From: Bacillota bacterium
GTDB taxonomy: Bacteria > Bacillota > Clostridia > Oscillospirales > Oscillospiraceae
Assembly: GCA_023393155.1 (NCBI GenBank)
Contig: JAEWML010000115.1
Location: 1-21,441, forward strand
Direction: 5' to 3'
Length of the DNA stretch: 21,441 bases
The notes beneath the pieces are model-generated. The model was not told the DNA's origin and searched no databases. It saw nothing but the letters and a program-made list of their open reading frames with translations. A program made the position numbers and the translations under genes. Numbering within the stretch: the stretch's first letter is position 1; each line of letters starts with the position of its first letter. Positions 7,954-14,230 of this stretch are shown piece after piece.

Positions 7954-8172
7954 TCAGCGGTTAATCACGCAGTCCGGCTCCACCTTGTGGCAGATGCGGA
8001 CCACTTCGTCCAAAATCGCGTCAAACCGCGCGTCCTCCGCGTCCAGAGTAAGCTTTTGAGCCATAAAGCTGACCGCCGCGTCGTTCACACCGTCAATCTT
8101 TTTAATGGCGTCTTCCATTTTGGCGGCGCAGGCGGCACAGTCCAGATCGGTCAACTCAAAACGCTTTTTCAT
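7954..8172 (-). CDS. Stand-alone HMA heavy-metal-associated protein
   Basis: A 72-residue ferredoxin-fold metal-binding protein of the HMA family. The metal site is DCAAC (residues 11-15), in the place of the usual GMTCxxC; the start MKKRFELTDLDCAACAAKME and the pattern of alternating helices and strands fit the family. A further Cys (61) and Asp (67) near the C-terminus might add ligands; this is inference. It lies between the ArsR regulator and the ATPase, which lacks its own HMA domain, so it probably delivers Zn or Cd to that pump or buffers it. AGGAGG precedes the ATG at normal spacing. Confidence 0.9.
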   Translation of the reverse strand: MKKRFELTDLDCAACAAKMEDAIKKIDGVNDAAVSFMAQKLTLDAEDARFDAILDEVVRICHKVEPDCVINR

Positions 8173-8203
8173 ACAAAAATCCTCCTGAAGATTATTATGT
8201 TAT

Positions 8204-8223
8204 CGCCGTCCCCTTGGGCGGCG
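8204..8223 (-). other. Intercistronic hairpin between regulator and HMA genes
   Basis: The 8-nt arms at 8204-8211 and 8216-8223 pair with one G-U pair around the loop CCTT, 12 nt past the regulator's stop. No T-run follows. It may be a stabilising hairpin or mild attenuator that sets the regulator-to-pump ratio. Confidence 0.4.
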
Positions 8224-8235
8224 CGGAAGACAAGC

Positions 8236-8598
8236 TCATTCGGAAACGTGCTCCATCCCCTGATCAATGATGGTGCGCACATGGCTGTCCGCCAGCGCGT
8301 AAAACACCGTTTTTCCCTCCCGGCGGGACTTGATCAGCCGCGTGTTTTTCAGCGCCCGAAGCTGATGGGAGATGGCGGACTGGGTCATCCCCAGCAGCGC
8401 CGCGATGTCGCAAACGCACATCTCCGACGCGCCGAGCACATACAGAATGCGGATGCGGGTGGAATCCCCGAAAATGCGGAACAGCTCCGTCAGATCATAA
8501 AGCGCGTCCTCGTCGGGCATTTCGCTGCGGACCTTTTTCACCACGTCCTCGTGAACGCAGAGCAGGTCGCAGGCTTCGACGTTATAGCGGTCTTCCAT
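8236..8598 (-). CDS. ArsR-family metal-sensing repressor (CadC/SmtB-like)
   Basis: Winged-helix repressor of the metal-efflux operon, released from DNA by metal. The HTH covers about residues 62-92 (CDIAALLGMTQSAISHQLRAL). Two metal sites can be read. One is a CadC-type thiolate site with Cys10 and Cys14 near the N-terminus and Cys61 and Cys63 in MCVCD, expected to bind Cd or Pb. The other is an SmtB-type alpha-5 site with Asp104, His106, His117 and Glu120, expected to bind Zn. It is first in its operon and its promoter carries a matching operator (8614-8643). ATG 8598 was chosen because AAAGGAGAG lies 6-8 bases upstream; a longer in-frame start would begin inside the operator. Confidence 0.94.
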   Translation of the reverse strand: MEDRYNVEACDLLCVHEDVVKKVRSEMPDEDALYDLTELFRIFGDSTRIRILYVLGASEMCVCDIAALLGMTQSAISHQLRALKNTRLIKSRREGKTVFYALADSHVRTIIDQGMEHVSE

Positions 8599-8613
8599 GG
8601 CGTGCTCTCCTTT

Positions 8614-8643
8614 CATATGAACAATTGAACGATTGTTCATATG
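8614..8643. promoter_or_regulatory. ArsR/SmtB-type operator of the metal-efflux operon
   Basis: CATATGAACAAT (8614-8625) and ATTGTTCATATG (8632-8643) form a perfect 12-bp inverted repeat with a 6-bp spacer. The spacer starts with a third TGAAC, so 8626-8639 also reads TGAA-N6-TTCA, the spacing known for SmtB/CzrA operators. It covers the predicted start of transcription. Confidence 0.88.
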
Positions 8644-8646
8644 TTT

Positions 8647-8674
8647 ATTATATGCAGGTTTTCCGGTTTGTCAA
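8647..8674 (-). promoter_or_regulatory. Promoter of the metal-efflux operon
   Basis: On the minus strand a perfect TTGACA (8669-8674) and a perfect TATAAT (8647-8652) are separated by 16 bases. Transcription should begin near 8640, inside the operator, which fits direct repression by the ArsR protein. Confidence 0.88.
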
Positions 8675-8757
8675 CCACTTTTATGAAAGTGTGGAAAGTT
8701 TCCTTTATCTGTGGTAGACTAGTCGTATTATTTTAGAAAAAGACGAGGAGAACGCCC

Positions 8758-9162
8758 ATGTCCACACTGGAAGAGATTAAAAACAACCGTATTCAGCAGA
8801 ACCGTTTCATGACCTATAACTTTATTGAGCTGAGCACGCTGGAGCAGGACCGGGCGGAGTGCCGCCTGACGCTGCGCACGGAGAGCACCAATCCCTATGG
8901 GATGCTGCACGGCGGCGCTCTGTACACGCTGGCAGACTGTGCCACCGGCTCCGCCGCCCATTCCGACGGGCGGACCTACGTCACCCAGAACAGCTCCATG
9001 AGCTTTCTTGCAAACATTAAGGAGGGAACGGCGGTGGCTGTGGCCGCCGTGGTTCACCGGGGGAGAAAAACCTGCCTTGTCAATGTGAACATTACCAACG
9101 AGGCCACCGGCAAGCTGCTGGCCACCGGTTCCTTCACCTTCTTCTGCACCTCCAAGGAGTAA
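8758..9162 (+). CDS. PaaI-family hotdog-fold thioesterase
   Basis: Predicted acyl-CoA thioesterase of the PaaI/YbgC-like hotdog superfamily, 134 residues, cytosolic. The family signature NPYGMLHGGALYTLADCA spans residues 45-62, with His51-Gly-Gly and Asp60 as the usual active-site elements. The natural acyl-CoA substrate cannot be told from sequence. GAGGAG precedes the ATG by 7-8 bases. A weak promoter, TGGAAA (8692-8697) and TAGACT (8715-8720) with 17-base spacing, lies upstream, back to back with the metal operon promoter. A strong terminator follows at 9180-9213, so it is likely a single-gene transcript. Confidence 0.9.
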   Translation: MSTLEEIKNNRIQQNRFMTYNFIELSTLEQDRAECRLTLRTESTNPYGMLHGGALYTLADCATGSAAHSDGRTYVTQNSSMSFLANIKEGTAVAVAAVVHRGRKTCLVNVNITNEATGKLLATGSFTFFCTSKE

Positions 9163-9179
9163 CCGAGGGGATAAACGCA

Positions 9180-9213
9180 GTGCCCGCGGGCAAGGGGCCT
9201 GCGGGCACGTTTT
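9180..9213 (+). terminator. Intrinsic terminator after the thioesterase gene
   Basis: The 12-nt arms at 9180-9191 and 9197-9208 pair (one G-U) around loop AAGGG and are followed by GTTTTCC. Confidence 0.82.
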
Positions 9214-9323
9214 CCGGGACATTTCCGGCGAGAAGGGCGGGGCTTTGCCGCACCCTGTCGGAACGCTTCCAACATCACACCATCACTACCGGCGGGCGCG
9301 GTGCGCCGCCAAAGGAGGCCGCC

Positions 9324-10535
9324 TTGAAAGAGGAACGAAAAAGTCTGGGACTGTATGTCCACATTCCCTTCTGCGCCAAAAAATGCGACTATTGCGATTT
9401 TTATTCTCTCCCCGGCGAAGAGGGCCGCATGGACGCATACACCCAGGCGCTGGAAACGCAGCTTTTGGAGCTGGCTCCCCGGGCCGGTCTTCACACGGTG
9501 GACAGCGTGTATTTCGGCGGGGGCACACCCACGCTTCTTGGCACGAAGCGGCTTGTCCGCCTTTTGAAGGACATTCAGAAGAAATACCATGTTTCAAAGG
9601 ACGCGGAGATTACGCTGGAGGCCAATCCCGAGTCCGCCGGGGACTTTCGGGAGCTGCGGGCCCTGCGCAGCGCAGGCTTCAACCGGCTGAGCCTTGGGAT
9701 GCAGTCCGCCGACGATGAGGAACTCCGCGCCATCGGCCGTATTCACACCGCCGATCAGGTGAAAGCAGCGGTGGAAGCCGCCCGCAAGGCCAAGTTTTCA
9801 AACCTTTCTCTGGATTTGATTTACGGCCTGCCGGGTCAAAGCATGGACGTATGGAAGAAAAACCTGACCGCCGCCGTGGATCTGGCGCCCCAGCACCTGT
9901 CCTGCTACGGGTTGAAGGTGGAGGAGGGTACCCCGCTTTTCACCCGGCGGGAAACCGCAGGCCTTCCCGGCGACGAGACGCAGGCCGAGATGTATCTTTG
10001 GACGGTGGACTATCTCCGGCGGCACGGATTTTTTCAGTATGAGATTTCCAACTTTGCGCGGACGGGCTTTGAGTCCCGGCACAACCTGAAATACTGGACC
10101 CTGGGAGAGTACGCGGGCTTTGGCCCCGGCGCTCATTCGGACTTTGGCAATGTGCGATATGCCTATGAGCGGGATTTGGAGGGGTATATTTCCGGGATGA
10201 AAACCGGCGGACCCCTGCTTTCGGAAAACGAACGCATTCCCCCGCTGGACCGGGATACGGAATGGCTGATGATGGGCCTGCGCACTGTCCGGGGACTGGA
10301 CCCCAAGGTGTTTGAAAACCTCTTTCGCCGCCGGTTTGACTGCTTTGTGCCTTTTCTGGAGGAGTGCCGCAAGGCGGGCTATGCGCTGGAGGAGGACGGA
10401 CGGTGGCGATTGACGCCGGAGGGCTTTCTCGTCTCCAACCAAATCATCGGCGGGATGCTGGACGCGCTGGGCGCGGACAAAAAGCGCCGGGAGGAGGCCC
10501 GGGCAAGGGGAGACTTCCGGGTGGATTTGGGCTAA
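9324..10535 (+). CDS. hemW: HemW-type radical SAM heme chaperone (coproporphyrinogen oxidase-like)
   Basis: Radical SAM protein of the HemN/HemW family. The [4Fe-4S] motif CxxxCxxC lies at residues 17-24 inside YVHIPFCAKKCDYCDF. The sequence then has FGGGTPT, the EANPES strand, and the family's LSLGMQS and DLIYGLPGQS stretches. Proteins of this form lack the second SAM-site features of true HemN and are now seen as heme chaperones (HemW); that assignment is by family. Length is 403 residues, slightly longer than usual because of a charged C-terminal tail. The start is TTG 9324, five bases after AAAGGAGG (9311-9318); the in-frame extension up to 9180 runs through the terminator and was rejected. 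Confidence 0.93.
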   Translation: MKEERKSLGLYVHIPFCAKKCDYCDFYSLPGEEGRMDAYTQALETQLLELAPRAGLHTVDSVYFGGGTPTLLGTKRLVRLLKDIQKKYHVSKDAEITLEANPESAGDFRELRALRSAGFNRLSLGMQSADDEELRAIGRIHTADQVKAAVEAARKAKFSNLSLDLIYGLPGQSMDVWKKNLTAAVDLAPQHLSCYGLKVEEGTPLFTRRETAGLPGDETQAEMYLWTVDYLRRHGFFQYEISNFARTGFESRHNLKYWTLGEYAGFGPGAHSDFGNVRYAYERDLEGYISGMKTGGPLLSENERIPPLDRDTEWLMMGLRTVRGLDPKVFENLFRRRFDCFVPFLEECRKAGYALEEDGRWRLTPEGFLVSNQIIGGMLDALGADKKRREEARARGDFRVDLG

Positions 10536-10618
10536 GGCTTTCGGGCCCGCATACGTGCCGCGCCACAATGCGTTTGCCTTATCTTGCCGCCGGAGCGGAA
10601 ACTTTTGCAAAATGTTGA

Positions 10619-10658
10619 AGCCGGCCTCGGTTAGTTTGACCGGGGCCGGCTGTTCTAT
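10619..10658. terminator. Terminator between convergent hemW and spoIIP
   Basis: The 13-nt arms at 10619-10631 and 10639-10651 pair with one G-U pair around a 7-nt loop. The T-rich tail (GTTCTATCC) is modest on the plus strand and TTCAACATTTT on the minus strand, so it probably serves both genes weakly to moderately. Confidence 0.65.
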
Positions 10659-10675
10659 CCTGTTTCCGTTTCCAA

Positions 10676-11842
10676 TTACTTACTCTTTGCCAGCAAATAC
10701 TCCCCCATTTCCCGGGCAAACAGCTCCCCCGCCAGAGCGGCCTCTTCTGGGGAGTTGCCCGCAGCCCCCATTTCCAGCAGAAGAGAGCCGGTGGTGGCGT
10801 GCTGATTGTAGCGGGAGTTTCGCAGGAGAATGGGACGCATCAGCGTGGGATATCTCTGGGAAATAGTTTGCTGCAATGCCGTGGCCAGCTTCAGATTTTC
10901 CATCCACTTGGGATGGACCAAACCGCTGCCGTCGCTGCCCACCACCATGCTGATTTGGGCGATGTTTCCCACCCCCTCCACAGGGGAAATTACCTTGTAC
11001 TCGTTGCCTTCCGTGTCCTCAATGGCGTCCCGGTGAACGTCCAGAATGAAGTGAATGGACGGGTACTGCGCAAGGTAGCTCTCGATAGCCTTCAGCGACC
11101 GGTCGTAGGAGCCGGAATAGGAGGGGTAATCATACAGCGTCCGGTCGTGAAGCACGGAGATGCCAAGCTCTCCGAAGGTTTGGGCCATCACGTCTCCCAC
11201 CCCCACCACATTGTACCGGGTTTCAAGACAGCGGCGGTTTCCGCAATAGTCCACGTTCTCGCCGGGGGCGGGGGTATAGGCTTCGCTGCCATGGGTGTGG
11301 ATAATCAGAACCTGGGGCTCCTCGTCGGTAAGCCCTGCGTCAAAGGAGGCTGTCAGGTCCTGAATAGACAGCTTGTGGTCGGTGCTGTTACTAATGTAGA
11401 CCTTTCCGCTGACGGTGTAGCCCTCCTGCGTGGTGGGCACCAGCGTTTTGGCAGTGATTCCGTTCTCCGGGATTTCTTCCGTGGGGAGGGGTGCGGTATC
11501 CATGGGCGTTTCCTCCACAGGGATTTGTTCCACCGGATCCTGGGGCTTCTCCGGCGTCTCTGTGGACAAAAGCTTTGCCACGCTCTGCCTTGCGGAGAGC
11601 AGCAGGGGAGACTCCGACAGCGTCAGCACGGCGGCGGCGGACAGTCCGTCCTCCGGCCCAAAGTCCCCCAGCTCCCATTGCAGAGCCGACAGCGGGGCGG
11701 AGGCCCCCTGCCGCAGAGCGGTTACCGCCGACACGACGGTGTCGCTCCCGGCGGTAAGCGCCACGGCCCACAGAGTACACCCCGCTAAAACCATAGCTCC
11801 CAGCCGCCGGGGAACGGTTCGTTTTTTTACGGCCGCTTTCAT
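10676..11842 (-). CDS. spoIIP: Stage II sporulation protein P (SpoIIP)
   Basis: Peptidoglycan amidase/endopeptidase needed, with SpoIID and SpoIIM, for engulfment of the forespore. The protein has an N-terminal membrane anchor (about residues 12-32), a Pro/Glu-rich linker (about 92-127), and a C-terminal SpoIIP domain from about 140. Putative zinc and catalytic residues are seen in HTHGSEAY (His182, His184, Glu187) and DVHRDA (His270). Its 388 residues are usual for the family. ATG 11842 was chosen because GAGGTGA lies 5 bases upstream; the ATG two codons earlier is too close to that site. A terminator of the upstream gene lies about 50 bp before it, so spoIIP should have its own promoter, expected to be sporulation-specific, but I could not fix one. 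Confidence 0.94.
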   Translation of the reverse strand: MKAAVKKRTVPRRLGAMVLAGCTLWAVALTAGSDTVVSAVTALRQGASAPLSALQWELGDFGPEDGLSAAAVLTLSESPLLLSARQSVAKLLSTETPEKPQDPVEQIPVEETPMDTAPLPTEEIPENGITAKTLVPTTQEGYTVSGKVYISNSTDHKLSIQDLTASFDAGLTDEEPQVLIIHTHGSEAYTPAPGENVDYCGNRRCLETRYNVVGVGDVMAQTFGELGISVLHDRTLYDYPSYSGSYDRSLKAIESYLAQYPSIHFILDVHRDAIEDTEGNEYKVISPVEGVGNIAQISMVVGSDGSGLVHPKWMENLKLATALQQTISQRYPTLMRPILLRNSRYNQHATTGSLLLEMGAAGNSPEEAALAGELFAREMGEYLLAKSK

Positions 11843-11881
11843 TTGCATCACCTCATGGGACAACCTTATGCACAAGGGCAT

Positions 11882-11916
11882 AAAAAAAGAAGCCCGGAGA
11901 GCAATCTCCGGGCTTC
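11882..11916 (-). terminator. Intrinsic terminator of the tatD-radical SAM operon
   Basis: A perfect 12-bp stem, GAAGCCCGGAGA (11889-11900) with TCTCCGGGCTTC (11905-11916), has a 4-nt loop. On the minus strand it is followed by seven T. Confidence 0.92.
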
Positions 11917-11971
11917 CGCTGGGACAGAAACTTTTCGCCGTCCGGGCGGGAAACGGCGCGAACTGTCTCGC

Positions 11972-12598
11972 TCAGTCCTCGATATACTCCCGCACCCGGT
12001 AGGTGGCTCCTACCTCGTCCTCGCAGATGCGTCGGCAGTTTTCAATCTCTTCCTTGGGGATGGTGTCCACCACGGTCATCATTACTTTCGGCACATACTT
12101 GCAAAGCTCTTTGGCAAAGTCCTTCATGGCCTGATAGGCCCCTTTCTGCTGAGGGTGGCACAGGGCGTCGTACTTCTCCGCCGTGTCGGTGTTCAAAGAG
12201 ACAGACACCATGTCAAACCGCCCGGCAAAGTCCGGGGCGATGTCCCGGCCATGGATCAGGCTGCCGGTACCGTTGGTGTCCATCCGGGTGAAGATGTTCG
12301 TCCCGTGTTCCTTCATCCGGTCGATCACCCAGCAGATGTCCTCGATGCGGTAGCTGGGCTCGCCAAAGCCGCAGAACACCAACTGGCCGTATTTGCTCAA
12401 ATCCCTCTTCTCGATGTCCGCCAGAATTTCCTCCCGGGTTGGCTCCCGGGTAAGCCACAGGTTATGGGTATAGATGCTGCCGCCGCTGCCGTTGTGGCGC
12501 AGGCAGAATTCGCAGTTAAAATTGCAGCGGTTGGTGGTGTTCACATACAAGTTCCCGCCGTATTCATAGGTAATGGTAAAGCCTTTCTTTTCTTCCAT
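11972..12598 (-). CDS. TatD-linked radical SAM protein
   Basis: A 208-residue radical SAM protein of the family found next to tatD in Firmicutes (TatD-linked radical SAM family). The CxxxCxxC cluster motif is at residues 25-32 (CNFNCEFC). FCGFGEPS follows, corresponding to the GGEP SAM-binding strand, and then MDTNGTGSL. It is short, with no SPASM or other extra domain. The reaction is unknown. It starts 5 bases after the tatD stop, so translation is coupled, and a clean terminator follows. The strict pairing with a TatD nuclease suggests a shared process such as DNA or RNA end repair or quality control, but this is inference only. Confidence 0.92.
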   Translation of the reverse strand: MEEKKGFTITYEYGGNLYVNTTNRCNFNCEFCLRHNGSGGSIYTHNLWLTREPTREEILADIEKRDLSKYGQLVFCGFGEPSYRIEDICWVIDRMKEHGTNIFTRMDTNGTGSLIHGRDIAPDFAGRFDMVSVSLNTDTAEKYDALCHPQQKGAYQAMKDFAKELCKYVPKVMMTVVDTIPKEEIENCRRICEDEVGATYRVREYIED

Positions 12599-12603
12599 GG
12601 CGT

Positions 12604-13371
12604 TTAAACCTCGATTCCAAACAGTCGTTTCCCGTTTTCCACGGTGATGCGCGCAAGCTCAACCGGGTCCATATTTCTCCACGCCGCCAGCGTTTCAGCA
12701 ATGTAGCGGAGATTCCGGCTGTCGTTCCGCTTTCCCCGGTTGGGGACCGGGGTGAGATAGGGCGCGTCCGTCTCCAGCAGCATCCGCTCCGGCGGGGTCA
12801 TCTCCGCCACCTCCCAGCCCCTGCGGTTATTTTTGTAAGTGACCGGCCCGTCAAAGCCCAGATACCAGCCCCGCTTCAAAAGCGCCTCCGCCAGCTCCGC
12901 ACTGCCCGAATAGCAATGAAACACGCCCCGGACGCCGGGAAATTCCGACACGACGGAAAGACAATCTCCGTGGGCCTCCCGGTCGTGGACAATCACGGGC
13001 AAATCAAGCTCCACCGCCAGAGTAAGCTGGGCGCGGAAAATCTCCTTCTGGAACTCTTTGGGCGGGTTGTCCTCCCAATGGTAATCCAGTCCGATTTCCC
13101 CGATGGCAACAGCCTTGGGGTGGGCCGCCAGCGCCCGGATGGCGGCAAGCTCACCCTCGCCGCAGCCCGCGCAGTCTCCCGGGTGAATGCCCACGGCGGC
13201 GTATACATGGGGAAATTTTTCCGCCAGCGCCACGGCAGCTCTGGAAGAAGAAACGTCGCAGCCGGGGTCCACCACCAGTTCTATCCCTGCCTCCGGCAGG
13301 GAGGATAGCAGCGCGTCCCGGTCCTCGTCAAAGGCCGCGTCGTCATAATGGGCATGGGTGTCAAAATACAT
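12604..13371 (-). CDS. tatD: TatD family metal-dependent deoxyribonuclease
   Basis: TIM-barrel metal-dependent DNase of the TatD family, 255 residues. Metal ligands can be placed: DTHAH at residues 4-8 (His6, His8), Glu92 in GEIGLDYH, His129 in VHDREA, His152 in FHCYSG, and Asp202 in LETDAPYLTP. ATG 13371 was chosen because it starts right at the barrel's first strand and AGAGAGG lies about 8 bases upstream. That binding site is partly inside a small hairpin (13375-13396). In many Firmicutes tatD follows metG; here an AT-rich gene lies between the two. Confidence 0.95.
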   Translation of the reverse strand: MYFDTHAHYDDAAFDEDRDALLSSLPEAGIELVVDPGCDVSSSRAAVALAEKFPHVYAAVGIHPGDCAGCGEGELAAIRALAAHPKAVAIGEIGLDYHWEDNPPKEFQKEIFRAQLTLAVELDLPVIVHDREAHGDCLSVVSEFPGVRGVFHCYSGSAELAEALLKRGWYLGFDGPVTYKNNRRGWEVAEMTPPERMLLETDAPYLTPVPNRGKRNDSRNLRYIAETLAAWRNMDPVELARITVENGKRLFGIEV

Positions 13372-13374
13372 GGG

Positions 13375-13396
13375 GTATCCTCTCTTTGATGGATAC
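13375..13396 (-). promoter_or_regulatory. Small hairpin over the tatD ribosome-binding site
   Basis: GTATCC (13375-13380) and GGATAC (13391-13396) form a perfect 6-bp inverted repeat. The tatD binding site AGAGAGG spans the loop and the 3' arm in the mRNA, so the hairpin could limit tatD translation unless ribosomes finishing the upstream gene open it. Confidence 0.4.
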
Positions 13397-13399
13397 AAG

Positions 13400-14041
13400 T
13401 TAGGTATTCCAGGTCAAAGCCTGTTCTAACGAACTTGAGAACTCACCAAATGATTTAAACAATAGTAAGTAATTATTTAATACGCTATCCTGGCCTTTAT
13501 CATTTTGTGTATCAAGGTCAATTTGACTCAGGCTCGAAGTAACCAACAGCAACTGTGCTCTGGCGTTTTTCATATAGTCTCTTACTAGCTCGTCATTATT
13601 CGGGGTCTTACCAGAGCTAACAATTACCTGCATTGCATCACAAAAGTGCCCTAATCCATCAGCAATTTGCGAACAATTAATCGCCCAAGCATTGACATCA
13701 TTTTCTGTAAATGTCAAATTTGAACTTCTAGAAACAGATTGTCGAAGTTTCATTTTTGCTGAGGTGCAATAAACAGTTTGAAGCCTATTTATGTCATTTT
13801 CAAGATTAGCCACTGCTTCAATTAAATATGCGGCATCAGACATCTCTCCTCTATCAAGGTATATGTCAATACCTTCTAAAACTGCATTTGGGTCCTGCCA
13901 AAAATAAGCAGAATACTCTTTGTACTGTGGTTTAAAAAGTTGATTGTCCCGATAAAGTGTATAACACAACACAGACAAAAGCAGCATTGCCGACAGCGCT
14001 AAACCGTTTATAATTTTATGTGTTTTTTTGTTAAAAGCCAT
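13400..14041 (-). CDS. Membrane-anchored protein of unknown function, AT-rich
   Basis: A 213-residue protein I do not recognise. One N-terminal membrane segment covers about residues 11-30, after a positively charged start, so the rest (31-213) is probably outside the cell. That part is mainly helical, with a likely four-helix character and scattered Cys residues (96, 122, 132). Base composition is clearly AT-rich and codon use differs from both neighbours (roughly 35-40% GC by eye against about 60%), which suggests recent acquisition. AAAGGAA lies 8 bases before ATG 14041; a longer start 36 bases upstream was rejected. The gene ends 28 bases before the tatD ATG, between the usual partners metG and tatD. 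Confidence 0.8.
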   Translation of the reverse strand: MAFNKKTHKIINGLALSAMLLLSVLCYTLYRDNQLFKPQYKEYSAYFWQDPNAVLEGIDIYLDRGEMSDAAYLIEAVANLENDINRLQTVYCTSAKMKLRQSVSRSSNLTFTENDVNAWAINCSQIADGLGHFCDAMQVIVSSGKTPNNDELVRDYMKNARAQLLLVTSSLSQIDLDTQNDKGQDSVLNNYLLLFKSFGEFSSSLEQALTWNT

Positions 14042-14142
14042 ATCCAAATTCCTTTCAGATAATTCGGACGGAGCCATTTATTTTCCCAGCCAATGCTAAT
14101 GCAAAGCCACGGATCAATTTATTCAGATGCAAACTCTTCCAT

Positions 14143-14218
14143 AGAGCAAACCCTCCAATAAGGAGTTTACAATTTTCATAAACATCCCTATCAGAGGGTT
14201 TCTAAAAGGACCTGCTCT
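14143..14218 (-). other. Long imperfect hairpin between metG and the AT-rich gene
   Basis: Paired segments from outside in are AGAGC (14143-14147)/GCTCT (14214-14218), AAACCCTC (14148-14155)/GAGGGTTT (14194-14201), and an inner GTTTA/TAAAC flanked by GGA/TCC. The whole 189-nt gap 14042-14230 is AT-rich and holds no gene. It may be an attenuator, a structured leader of the AT-rich gene, or a miniature inverted-repeat insertion. Confidence 0.45.
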
Positions 14219-14230
14219 CTCAGATTTGGT

